This document shows, one piece after another, positions 15,962 to 23,925 of a stretch of DNA of 38,886 bases. Source of the stretch: SKKY01 sp964622305 (GTDB lineage: Bacteria; Bacillota; Peptococcia; Peptococcales; SKKY01); the NCBI GenBank assembly GCA_964622305.1, contig CAZUPR010000010.1, forward strand, positions 1-38,886, read 5' to 3'. The notes beneath the pieces are model-generated. The model was given only the letters and a program-made list of their open reading frames with translations. It was not told the origin of the DNA and made no database searches. The translations under genes and the position numbers were made by a program. Numbering within the stretch: position 1 is the first letter of the stretch; each line of letters starts with the position of its first letter.

Positions 15962-17725
15962 TTAATTATATTTTTTTATCTGCCCTCTGTCAATCTTAAT
16001 CTGCTCTTTAAGCTCCTCAAGTGAAGAGAATTTCTTTTCATCTCTGATTTTATCCAAAAACTCTACCTGTAAAGTCTGGCCATAAAGATCTCCTTCAAAG
16101 TTCAAGAGATGGACCTCCACTTCAAGAGAAGAATCTTTTTTGACAGTTGGCTTAATGCCGATGTTGGCCAGGCCAAAATATTCCTGTCTTTTATAAGATA
16201 CTTTGACAGCATAAACTCCCCTGCCCGGCAAAAGCTTATCTTTATGATAATCTAAATTAGCTGTTGGGAAGCCTATCTCCCTGCCAATTTGTTTTCCGGT
16301 AATTACTCTGGCTGACAATTGATAATTATAGCCTAAAAGCTCATTGGCTTCTTTGATCCTGCCTGCCTGAAGCTCTTCTTTGATTAAGGTGCTGCTTACC
16401 AGCTGACCAGCAACTTTTACTGGTGGAATTATATAAACTTCAATCCCATATTGACTGGCTTTTTCTTTAAGAAATTCTGGATTGCCCTGACGATTTTTGC
16501 CAAAGAAAAAATCATAACCAACCACAAGAATCCGGGTCTTAAGCTTTTTGTAAATAATATCTTTAATAAAATCTTCAGCTGAAAGTGAGGAAAGTTCCTG
16601 ATTAAAGGACAAAAGCTCCAGGCTGTCTGCTCCCAGCTTGCTGACCAGCCTGTTTTTTTCTGCCAGGCTATTTATATATTGTATATTTTCATTGAAAAAA
16701 GACCTGGGGTGAGGATAAAAGGAAATCACCTGAGAAGCATAGTTGTTTTCTTTTGCCAGTTTAACAGTCTTCCTAATCAGTTCCTGATGCCCCTTGTGAA
16801 CACCATCAAAATTACCCAGGCAAATCACCTTGGGTTTGTTTTCAATAAAAATTTTTTTGGGTTTTAAAAGGCCCTTTTCAATTTGCCCCAATCCAATAAA
16901 TTCCTTATCCAGAGATAAAACTTTAATCTCTTTGCCAAGAGGATAAATTTTAGCAAGTTCTTCTGGTAAAACAAGCTGCCTGCCAAGGGCAAAGCTATGG
17001 CTGTCTGCCTCGTTCAGTTCAAGCAAAGGAAAATCTAAAAGTGCTTCTTCCATGGAAGTCAGATATTTAAAAAGACCTTCTTCTTCCAGTCTTTCCAGAC
17101 TAACTGCGTTCTCAAGAAGAAAGGCCGAGCTCTTAGTCCGCAAAAGTCCAGTAAGGTGGGCACAAGTACCCAGCTCCTGCCCTAAATCCCTGGCTAGCGA
17201 TCTTATGTAAGTTCCTTTACTGCAAAGGGTTTTTATTTGAAGAACCTTCTCCTTGGCATCATAAGAGAGAAAGTCATTTTTATAAATAAAAATATCTCTT
17301 ACAGGTGCCTGAACTTCCTGGCCTGACCTGGCATATTTATAAAGAGCTTTTCCATCCTTTTTTATAGCTGAATAAATTGGAGCCTTTTGCTTAATCGCTC
17401 CAGTATATTTTAGAAGAGCCTCTATGATTTTTTCTTCACTAAGATTTGGAACCGGACATTCTTTTATGATAGTACCCTCAGCATCCAGGCTGTCAGTTTC
17501 CTGACCAAGCTTTATGGTTGCCAGGTACTCTTTATCACCATCTGTTAGGTATTGGGCAATTCTGGTTGCCTTGCCCAGACATAGAGGAAGGACACCTTCA
17601 GCCATTGGATCTAAAGTGCCTGTGTGTCCTATCTTCTTCATGCCGGTGATTCCTCTTAGCTTACTAACCACATCATGGGAGGTAAATCCCTTCGGTTTGT
17701 AAATATTCAAAACACCATTATACAT
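15962..17725 (-). CDS. truB-ribF: Fused tRNA pseudouridine(55) synthase TruB and bifunctional riboflavin kinase/FAD synthetase RibF
   Basis: One uninterrupted 587-residue frame encodes two complete enzymes. Residues 1 to about 292 are TruB, which makes pseudouridine 55 in the tRNA T-loop. The catalytic aspartate is D39 in GHTGTLDP, and KGTYIRSLARDLG is the conserved downstream motif. Residues about 297-587 are RibF, which phosphorylates riboflavin to FMN and adenylylates it to FAD. The nucleotidyltransferase motifs are GNFDGVHKGH (304-313) and SSTLIKE (444-450), and the flavokinase motif is GREIGFPTAN (481-490). The genes are usually adjacent but separate (truB then ribF). No ATG with a ribosome-binding site exists at the junction near 16840. 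The start overlaps nrnA by 8 nt. The rpsO promoter lies inside its 3' end. Confidence 0.93.
   Translation of the reverse strand: MYNGVLNIYKPKGFTSHDVVSKLRGITGMKKIGHTGTLDPMAEGVLPLCLGKATRIAQYLTDGDKEYLATIKLGQETDSLDAEGTIIKECPVPNLSEEKIIEALLKYTGAIKQKAPIYSAIKKDGKALYKYARSGQEVQAPVRDIFIYKNDFLSYDAKEKVLQIKTLCSKGTYIRSLARDLGQELGTCAHLTGLLRTKSSAFLLENAVSLERLEEEGLFKYLTSMEEALLDFPLLELNEADSHSFALGRQLVLPEELAKIYPLGKEIKVLSLDKEFIGLGQIEKGLLKPKKIFIENKPKVICLGNFDGVHKGHQELIRKTVKLAKENNYASQVISFYPHPRSFFNENIQYINSLAEKNRLVSKLGADSLELLSFNQELSSLSAEDFIKDIIYKKLKTRILVVGYDFFFGKNRQGNPEFLKEKASQYGIEVYIIPPVKVAGQLVSSTLIKEELQAGRIKEANELLGYNYQLSARVITGKQIGREIGFPTANLDYHKDKLLPGRGVYAVKVSYKRQEYFGLANIGIKPTVKKDSSLEVEVHLLNFEGDLYGQTLQVEFLDKIRDEKKFSSLEELKEQIKIDRGQIKKYN
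15965..15993 (-). promoter_or_regulatory. Consensus sigma-A promoter for rpsO-pnp
   Basis: The minus strand has TTGACA (15988-15993), a 17-nt spacer and TATAAT (15965-15970). Both hexamers match consensus completely. It lies in the last codons of the truB-ribF gene, and transcription should start near 15958, making rpsO-pnp independent of the infB operon. Confidence 0.9.
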
Positions 17726-18680
17726 TTTTTAAGTCCTCTTTTATGACTTTGATCAGCTTCTCTTCTGCCTGGTCCAGGCTATACTCTAACTCAAAGCCAG
17801 AAGCTCTGCGATGGCCTCCGCCTCCAAAAGATCTGGCAATTTTACTGACATCCACCAAGTCTTTTGCCCGCAGACTTCCTTTAATTTTTCCATCTTCTCT
17901 TTCTTTTAAAAGGAGAGCAACTTCCACATCTTTTATATTGCGCAAATGGCCTACTACACCCTCAGTATCCTCTTCTTTAGCATCAAGATCTCTGATAAGG
18001 CTATAGGGAATTTTTACCCAGGCTAGCTTGTTATCGCAATCAAATTTGACCTCCTGATAAGCATAACGGGTCAGCTGAAATCTCCTGAGAGAAACACCTT
18101 CAAAAAAGTTTTCTCTTAGGGCAGCTGTGTCCGCACCCGCTTCAATAAGGTCTGCTGCTATTCTGTGACTATCTGCGCTTGTATTTGCATACATAAAGGA
18201 ACCTGTATCAGTTGAAACTGCGGTATAAAGAGCCGTTGCAGCTTCTTTATCAGGCTCTAGACCCATTTCTTTAATTAACTGGTAAACAATTTCGCCTGTT
18301 GATGCGGCCTTAGTCACGATAAGATTATAATCGGCAAAAAGGTCATTACTGACATGGTGGTCAATGTTAATAGAAATATTTCCATTAAGGTTCATACCAG
18401 TTCTTTTTTTATCAGCACAATCCACAAAAACGAGAATTTGATCTGATAAATCCTGATCTTCATAGGGCTTAATTTTATCTATATCAGCAAGAAAAAAGAG
18501 ATATTCCGGTATTTCGCTTACATTATAACAAGCAACTTCTTTACCTTCTTTTTCCAGAACTCTGGCTAAAGCCAGCTGAGAGCCTATGGCATCGCCATCG
18601 GGATCCACATGGGAAATAATAGAAACTTTTTCCGCTTCTTTTAGGATCCCAGCAACCTTATTCATCTTCCTTTGACTCAC
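17718..18680 (-). CDS. nrnA: Bifunctional oligoribonuclease / pAp phosphatase, DHH family
   Basis: NrnA degrades short RNA oligonucleotides and dephosphorylates 3',5'-pAp in bacteria that lack Orn. The 320-residue protein has the DHH-family metal motifs ISHVDPDGDAIG (about 22-33), FVDCAD (about 85-90) and NIDHHVSN (105-112). A C-terminal DHHA1 domain contains FGGGGHRRASGFE. A GTG start at 18680 is shown. An ATG five codons later (18665) would overlap rbfA by only 8 nt and is an equally possible start, since neither has a well-placed ribosome-binding site. Its place between rbfA and truB is conserved in Firmicutes. Confidence 0.93.
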   Translation of the reverse strand: MSQRKMNKVAGILKEAEKVSIISHVDPDGDAIGSQLALARVLEKEGKEVACYNVSEIPEYLFFLADIDKIKPYEDQDLSDQILVFVDCADKKRTGMNLNGNISINIDHHVSNDLFADYNLIVTKAASTGEIVYQLIKEMGLEPDKEAATALYTAVSTDTGSFMYANTSADSHRIAADLIEAGADTAALRENFFEGVSLRRFQLTRYAYQEVKFDCDNKLAWVKIPYSLIRDLDAKEEDTEGVVGHLRNIKDVEVALLLKEREDGKIKGSLRAKDLVDVSKIARSFGGGGHRRASGFELEYSLDQAEEKLIKVIKEDLKNV

Positions 18681-19008
18681 TTTTTAAATCAGCAAGAATT
18701 TTTTCAATTTTTGCACCATATTCCAAAGATGTGTCTTCTTTAAAAATCAATTCTGGAGTAATTCTGGTAGTCATTCTTTGAGCCAATTCTTTTCTTATAA
18801 AGCCAGAAGCTTTTTCAAGGGACTCCAGCAATTCTGAACTTCCTCCAAGTGAAACAAAGATTTTTGCATAAGTTAAATCATTTGTAAGCTCAACGGAAGT
18901 TACCACTACATTTTCACTGATAGCGGGTTCTTTAACTTTTTTACTGATAATATCAGAAAGATCCCTCTTGATTTCTTCCTGCAATCTCTGGTTTCTGTAA
19001 GTTGTCAT
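18658..19008 (-). CDS. rbfA: Ribosome-binding factor A
   Basis: RbfA is a small KH-like protein needed for late 30S assembly and 16S rRNA 5'-end maturation. The 116-residue protein begins with the typical YRNQRLQEEIKRDLSDII helix and contains VTSVELTNDLTYAKIFVS and IRKELAQRMTTRITPELIF. The ATG follows CAGGAGG. It is 24 nt downstream of infB, and its 3' end overlaps nrnA. Confidence 0.95.
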   Translation of the reverse strand: MTTYRNQRLQEEIKRDLSDIISKKVKEPAISENVVVTSVELTNDLTYAKIFVSLGGSSELLESLEKASGFIRKELAQRMTTRITPELIFKEDTSLEYGAKIEKILADLKSESKEDE

Positions 19009-19032
19009 TTTTCTTACCTCCTGATAATAAGA

Positions 19033-21681
19033 TTATTCCAATTCTCTCTTTATCTCCTGCATTTCGTAGGCTTCGAGAATATCTCCTTCTTTAAAATCAT
19101 TATAGTTTTTAATGCTAATTCCACACTCATAACCAGTTTGGACTTCTTTTACATCATCCTTAAATCTCTTAAGGGCATCAATTTCACCATCAAAGATTAT
19201 AACACTGTCTCTGACAACTCTGACTCTGGCATTACGCACAAACTTACCTTCTGTAATGTAAGAACCAGCAATATTTCCAACCTTGGGAACTCTGATGATC
19301 ATTCTTATTTCTGCAGTTCCTAAATCTTTTTCCTTGATTTCCGGAGCTAAAAGACCTGAAAGAGCAGCCTTAACGTCTTCAATGGCGTCATAAATAACAC
19401 GGTACATTCTGATATCAACTTGTTCCTTTTCAGCAACCTTTCTTGCATTGACATCTGGTCTTACGTTAAAGCCGATAATAATAGCATTGGAAGCTGAGGC
19501 AAGCATAACGTCGGTTTCCTTAATACCACCAACAGCTGCGTGAATTACATTAACTCTAACTTCTTCATTGCTTAAGTTATCTAAAGATTGTCTGATGGCT
19601 TCAATTGAACCTTGTACGTCTGCCTTGATAACAATATTAAGATCCTTAATTTCACCGTCTTTAATTCTGGCAAAGATATCATCAAGATTAACCTTATTAC
19701 CTCTGCCTATATCTCTAAGATGCTTTTCCCTGTGTTTTCTTTCCACAACATCTTTGGCTAGTTTTTCATCATCCGCTACCAGGAATTCATCGCCTGCTTC
19801 GGGAATATCGCCAAGGCCAAGAACTTCAACCGGCATTGATGGGCCAGCTTTTTTTAGCCTCTTGCCGACATAGTCGAACATAGCTCTAACTTTACCCATA
19901 GTGGTTCCTGCAACAAGGAAGTCACCAACTTCAAGAGTTCCTTTTTGAACAAGAAGCGTAGCAACACTGCCTCTGCCCTTATCAAGTTTAGACTCGATAA
20001 CTACACCAGAAGCTCTTCTGTCTGGATTAGCTTTTAGTTCCGCAACTTCAGCAACCAGAAGAATCATTTCCAGAAGGTTATCAATACCCTCACCTGTATG
20101 AGCAGACACTGGGGCCATAATAATATCCCCACCCCAATCCTCAGCAACCAAGCCGTGTTCTGTAAGTTCTTGTTTGATTTTTTCGGGATTGGCTGTTGGC
20201 TTGTCTATTTTGTTAATAGCAATAATAATTGGTACTCCGGCAGCCTTGGCGTGGTGAATTGCTTCAACAGTTTGAGGCATTACGCCATCGTCGGCAGCTA
20301 CAACCAGAATTGAAATATCAGTTATTTGGGCACCTCTGGCTCTCATTTGTGTAAAAGCTTCGTGACCTGGAGTGTCCAGGAAGGTGATTTTCTGTTTTTT
20401 AATTTCTACCTGATAAGCACCTATATGCTGAGTTATTCCACCAGCTTCAGTAGTTGTAACATTGGCAGAACGTATTTTATCCAGAAGTGACGTTTTACCG
20501 TGGTCAACGTGACCCATTATTGTAACTACAGGAGGCCTTGGGCGTAAGGATTCTTCTGTATCTTCAATTTCAGCAAAGAGTCTCTCTTCTTTGGTCTCTT
20601 TCTTTTCGAAAGTAGCGCCAAACTCATCAGCCAAAATCTGAATTGTGTCCTCGTCTAAACTTTGGTTTATAGTGGCCATGATTCCCAAGTTCATCAGGGC
20701 TTTAATAATTTCTGTGGATTTTCTGCCCAATTGGGAGGCTAGCTCCTGAACTGTCAAATCCTCTTCGATAACAACGTGCCTTTTTACCTCTGGTGGAGGA
20801 GCAAGAGGTTTACTTACAGCTTTAACTTGTTGTCTGCCCCTCTTTTTGCTGAAAACCTTATCTATAGACATTTTTTCTTTTTTATCGCTTGGTCTGCTGT
20901 CTTTTAGCTTATCCCTTTTTCTGTTGCCATAGTTAGATTTAATATCCTTTTCAACTTTTTCGGCAACGACTGGCTCAGCCCTGAGATCCTTTTGTGGCAT
21001 TGGTCTTCGGTCTTGTTTAAATCCTGGTTTGCCACCAGCCTGTTGCTGACCTGGTCTTGGCCCAGTTTGAGGTCTTTGACCAAAAGAAGTTTGTGGTGGG
21101 CGCTGACCACCAGTTTGCGGACGTTGTTGTTGACCGCCTTGTGGACGCTGTTGCTGGCCACTTTGTGGGCGTTGTTGCTGCCCGGATTGTCCTGGCCTTG
21201 GACCCGTATATGGAGGGCGCTGGCCTGTTTGTGGGCGCTGCTGCTGACCCGTTTGCATTGCCGGTCTTTGACCTTGCTGTGTCGCTGGTCTTTGAGCAGA
21301 ATGTTGTTGTTGTGGCCTTTGTCCGGGCTCTTGCTGTGGCCTTTGTCCGCCAGCTGCGGAGGCCTGAGTCTGAGCCGGCCTGTTACCGGTTTGAACTGGG
21401 CGGGCTGGTCTTTGCTGGTCTGACCTGTCTCTGAAATTAGTTGTCCTGCCCTGAGGTTTTCTGGGGGCTTCTTTAGCTGCCTCTTTAGGTGTTTCTTTAA
21501 TTACCTCTTTGGACATTTTTGGTTTGGGCAGAAGGGCTTCTTTAGCCTTCTCAGCCTCATTTTCTGATAAAGTACTCATATGGTTTTTAACATCAAATCC
21601 TTTTTCTTGTAGTTTTTCTACCAAATCTTTACTGGCCATATTTATTTCTTTTGCAATCTCATGCACTCTGATTTTTGACAA
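19033..21681 (-). CDS. infB: Translation initiation factor IF-2
   Basis: IF-2 is the GTPase that delivers initiator tRNA to the 30S subunit and promotes 50S joining. The 882-residue protein has an IF2N domain (residues 1-50), a long low-complexity segment (about 88-225), a second IF2N-like domain (VQELASQLGRK, about 311-360), and a G domain with G1 GHVDHGKT at 390-397, DTPGHEAF and NKID. Domains II, III and IV follow. The start is TTG after GGAGGTG. The N-terminal segment is extremely rich in Gln, Arg, Pro and Gly with tandem repeats, and is visibly more GC-rich than neighbouring genes. The gene sits in the conserved nusA-ylxR-ylxQ-infB-rbfA order. Confidence 0.97.
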   Translation of the reverse strand: MSKIRVHEIAKEINMASKDLVEKLQEKGFDVKNHMSTLSENEAEKAKEALLPKPKMSKEVIKETPKEAAKEAPRKPQGRTTNFRDRSDQQRPARPVQTGNRPAQTQASAAGGQRPQQEPGQRPQQQHSAQRPATQQGQRPAMQTGQQQRPQTGQRPPYTGPRPGQSGQQQRPQSGQQQRPQGGQQQRPQTGGQRPPQTSFGQRPQTGPRPGQQQAGGKPGFKQDRRPMPQKDLRAEPVVAEKVEKDIKSNYGNRKRDKLKDSRPSDKKEKMSIDKVFSKKRGRQQVKAVSKPLAPPPEVKRHVVIEEDLTVQELASQLGRKSTEIIKALMNLGIMATINQSLDEDTIQILADEFGATFEKKETKEERLFAEIEDTEESLRPRPPVVTIMGHVDHGKTSLLDKIRSANVTTTEAGGITQHIGAYQVEIKKQKITFLDTPGHEAFTQMRARGAQITDISILVVAADDGVMPQTVEAIHHAKAAGVPIIIAINKIDKPTANPEKIKQELTEHGLVAEDWGGDIIMAPVSAHTGEGIDNLLEMILLVAEVAELKANPDRRASGVVIESKLDKGRGSVATLLVQKGTLEVGDFLVAGTTMGKVRAMFDYVGKRLKKAGPSMPVEVLGLGDIPEAGDEFLVADDEKLAKDVVERKHREKHLRDIGRGNKVNLDDIFARIKDGEIKDLNIVIKADVQGSIEAIRQSLDNLSNEEVRVNVIHAAVGGIKETDVMLASASNAIIIGFNVRPDVNARKVAEKEQVDIRMYRVIYDAIEDVKAALSGLLAPEIKEKDLGTAEIRMIIRVPKVGNIAGSYITEGKFVRNARVRVVRDSVIIFDGEIDALKRFKDDVKEVQTGYECGISIKNYNDFKEGDILEAYEMQEIKRELE
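21007..21420 (-). repeat. Low-complexity Q/R/P/G-rich repeat region inside infB
   Basis: About 138 codons (residues 88-225 of IF-2) consist mostly of GQRPQ and GQQQRPQ variants. Three tandem 24-bp units encoding GQQQRPQS, GQQQRPQG and GQQQRPQT lie at 21112-21183. This stretch is probably disordered and likely to vary in length between strains by slippage. Confidence 0.85.
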
Positions 21682-21700
21682 TATCCTTCACCTCCGTAAG

Positions 21701-22000
21701 CTAACTTACTATATTTTTTAGCGACTCCGCCATTTTTTCGTCCAATATTCCTACCAGGGCTCTGGGAGAAGTTCCAATGGCTCTGCCCAGATTTTCTTTG
21801 TCGCATATTTCTATAATTTCTATTTGCATATTCTCCGCAATCTTTTTCCAAAATTCTTTTCTTTTTTCCGGGAAATCTTCTGCTAATATAAGCAAATGAA
21901 TTTTATCCTGTTTTAAGAAGGCCTTTACTCCCGCCTCACCGGATGTGACCTGATTGGCCTTCCTGGCAAAGCCTAAAAGAGTTAAAAACTTATTTTCCAT
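21701..22000 (-). CDS. ylxQ: L7Ae/L30e/S12e/Gadd45-family putative RNA-binding protein YlxQ
   Basis: The roughly 99-residue product has the L7Ae fold pattern: FLTLLGFARKANQVTSGEAGV at the N-terminus, LLILAEDFPEKRKEF in the middle and the hallmark LGRAIGTSPRALVGILDEKMA near the end. Proteins of this fold bind kink-turns in RNA; the target of YlxQ is not established. I use the ATG at 22000, 12 nt from GGAGG. A TTG at 22003 is also possible. An upstream ATG at 22027 precedes that site and is unlikely. It overlaps ylxR by 11 nt. Confidence 0.9.
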   Translation of the reverse strand: MENKFLTLLGFARKANQVTSGEAGVKAFLKQDKIHLLILAEDFPEKRKEFWKKIAENMQIEIIEICDKENLGRAIGTSPRALVGILDEKMAESLKNIVS

Positions 22001-22268
22001 CAATAAGATTTGCCTCCAGTTTTTCATATACTTCCGCAGGTATCTTGGTTTTTAAGGCTCTTTCTAAAAAACCACCCTTTTGCATCTTCTTAAAACAAAG
22101 AGGATTTTTGCAAATATAGGCACCTTTACCGGGTTTCTTTCCTGTGGGGTCAAAATCAATTTCCCCCTCTGGACTCCTGACCACTCTTTTAAGATCCTGC
22201 TTGTCCAGCATTTCTCTGCAGACAAGGCACATTCTTTTAGGAGTTTTCTTCTTGCTGGTCATCTTCAT
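21990..22268 (-). CDS. rnpM: YlxR/RnpM family RNA-binding protein (DUF448)
   Basis: This 92-residue basic protein has the family pattern RMCLVCREM, LKRVVRSPEGEIDFDPTGKKPGKGAYIC and CFKKMQKGGFLERALK. Cysteines at about 14, 17, 53 and 58 could bind zinc. The Bacillus homologue binds RNase P RNA and was named RnpM (RNase P modulator). The ATG follows GAGGAAGAG located inside the nusA tail, and the genes overlap by 32 nt. Confidence 0.92.
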   Translation of the reverse strand: MKMTSKKKTPKRMCLVCREMLDKQDLKRVVRSPEGEIDFDPTGKKPGKGAYICKNPLCFKKMQKGGFLERALKTKIPAEVYEKLEANLIDGK

Positions 22269-23355
22269 AAAACTCTTCCTCTTCGTAATCTTCGCCGTAG
22301 TAGCTTTCCATCATTTCATTATGCTGGCTTTCGCTCTTAATGTCTATCTTCCAGGTAGTGAGTTTGGCTGCCAAACGGGCGTTTTGCCCTTCCTTGCCAA
22401 TAGCCAGTGATAATTGGTAATCTGGTACTACTACGCTGGCTTTTTTCTCTTCATCATAGACCGTTACTTCGTATACTTTAGAAGGACTTAAAGAGTTCCT
22501 GATAAACTCTGCTATATCTTCGCTCCAGTTTACAATATCTATTTTTTCGCCTTTGAGCTCATCTACTATCAACTGAACTCTGCTGCCTCTGGGACCAACG
22601 CAGGCACCCACAGGATCAACGTTTTCATCATGTGAATAAACTGCTATTTTAGACCTGCTGCCCGCCTCTCTGGCTATAGATTTTATTTCTACAATTCCAT
22701 CATGGATTTCCGGAACTTCAAGCTCAAAGAGTCTTTTTAAAAGGCCAGGGTGAGATCTTGATACCAAAATTTGTGGTCCCTTGGTGGTCTTTCTGACTTC
22801 CAAAACATAAACTTTAATTCTTTGATGGCTCTCTAGTTTCTCGCCCTCCATTTGTTCACTGGGCAGAAGAATGGCCTCTATCTTTCCTAAATCAACATAG
22901 ACAGTTTTGCTGTCCACCCTCTGAACCGTTCCATTAACTATGTCGCCTTCTTTTTTAATGTATTCTTCATAGATAATATCTCTTTCAGCTTCACGCACCT
23001 TTTGAATAAGAGTATTCTTAACTGACTGGGCAACCACTCTGCCATAATCATCAGGGGTCTGGTCCATCTCAACAATATCCCCTAACTGATAAAGAATACT
23101 TATTTCCTTGGCATCCTCCAGGGATATTTCAGCTTTATCATCAGTAACTTCTTCAACTACAGTCTTTTTTTCAACTATTCTTATTGCTCCCGTCTCTTGA
23201 TCCAGTTTTACTTCTATTTCTGTAGCTGCATTTTTTCCAGCATTTTTTCTGTAACCCGCCAGAAGAGATTCGCTTATAGCCTCATAAATAATTTCTGCCT
23301 TAATCCCTTTTTCTTTTTCTATTTCTTTAATTGCTTCTATCAAATCCAGATTCAC
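22237..23355 (-). CDS. nusA: Transcription termination/antitermination factor NusA
   Basis: NusA binds RNA polymerase and modulates pausing and intrinsic termination. The 372-residue protein has the N-terminal RNAP-binding domain, an S1 domain around residues 130-205 (GDIVNGTVQRVDSKTVYVDL), and KH1/KH2 (VGACVGPRGSRVQ; LAIGKEGQNARLAAKLTTWKIDI). It lacks the acidic repeats of E. coli NusA, as is usual in Firmicutes, but ends in a short glutamate/aspartate/tyrosine-rich tail. The start is GTG, 9 nt after GGAGG. It lies 18 nt after rimP. Confidence 0.96.
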   Translation of the reverse strand: MNLDLIEAIKEIEKEKGIKAEIIYEAISESLLAGYRKNAGKNAATEIEVKLDQETGAIRIVEKKTVVEEVTDDKAEISLEDAKEISILYQLGDIVEMDQTPDDYGRVVAQSVKNTLIQKVREAERDIIYEEYIKKEGDIVNGTVQRVDSKTVYVDLGKIEAILLPSEQMEGEKLESHQRIKVYVLEVRKTTKGPQILVSRSHPGLLKRLFELEVPEIHDGIVEIKSIAREAGSRSKIAVYSHDENVDPVGACVGPRGSRVQLIVDELKGEKIDIVNWSEDIAEFIRNSLSPSKVYEVTVYDEEKKASVVVPDYQLSLAIGKEGQNARLAAKLTTWKIDIKSESQHNEMMESYYGEDYEEEEFYEDDQQEENS

Positions 23356-23373
23356 TCTCTATAACCTCCTTAA

Positions 23374-23829
23374 TCATTCTTCCCATACGGTATTGATTCG
23401 GGATATCAATTCTCTGGGTATTTTTATTTCTTCTTCTTCAGTAATAACAGTTAGAGTTTCTTGGTCAAAATCTCCTAAAAGTCCGGTGATCTTTTTCCTG
23501 TCTGCAAACTTAGAAAAAAGCTTAACTAATACTTTACTGCCTTTAAATTTAATAAAATCTTTTTCCTTTTTTAATACCCTTTCAATACCTGGCGAAGAAA
23601 CTTCCAGCAGATATTCCCTTTCTATAGGATCTTCTTCATCAAGAAGCTGGCTTACCGCCTGACTAACCTTAACGCAGTCATCAATAAAAATCCCATTTTC
23701 ATGATCAATATATAGTCTGAGGATCCATTCTGATCCCTCTTTAACAAATTCAAGATCAACCAAGTCAAAGCCAAGATCTGACACCTGTGGTTCAAGCAGC
23801 TCTGTAAGACTATCTGTTATACTTGCCAT
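23374..23829 (-). CDS. rimP: Ribosome maturation factor RimP
   Basis: RimP assists 30S subunit maturation. The 151-residue protein shows the expected LTELLEPQVSDLGFDLVDLEFVKEG opening, the central YLLEVSSPGIERVLKKEKDF motif and a C-terminal SH3-like part. The ATG is 8 nt from GGGAGG. It is the first gene of the nusA-infB block and follows a hairpin after recN. Confidence 0.95.
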   Translation of the reverse strand: MASITDSLTELLEPQVSDLGFDLVDLEFVKEGSEWILRLYIDHENGIFIDDCVKVSQAVSQLLDEEDPIEREYLLEVSSPGIERVLKKEKDFIKFKGSKVLVKLFSKFADRKKITGLLGDFDQETLTVITEEEEIKIPRELISRINTVWEE

Positions 23830-23839
23830 CTAAACACCT

Positions 23840-23879
23840 CCCAAAATAATAGGAAAGAGTGGGCCTAAACCCACTCTTT
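23840..23879 (-). terminator. Hairpin between recN and rimP
   Basis: AAAGAGTGGG (23854-23863) and CCCACTCTTT (23870-23879) form a perfect 10-bp stem with a 6-nt loop. On the minus strand it is followed by a broken T-run (CCTATTATTTT). It looks like a weak or leaky terminator at the end of the nusB-recN block. Between it and the recN stop I see only a weak candidate promoter (TTGAAG with a poor -10). Confidence 0.6.
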
Positions 23880-23925
23880 GCGAAAAATCTATCTTATTTA
23901 GCTACTATAGCTTAACATAATTGTT

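Noticed and set aside
16800..16900. Sequencing frameshift or missed stop joining truB and ribF
   Set aside because: Both domains are in one clean frame with full-length motifs and a short natural linker; no shift of frame is needed. An assembly error cannot be fully excluded from one sequence.
20992..21434. Two overlapping plus-strand frames of 125-143 codons opposite infB
   Set aside because: They are the complement of the repetitive Q/R/P/G-coding tract; leucine/tryptophan-rich translation is an artefact of that repeat.
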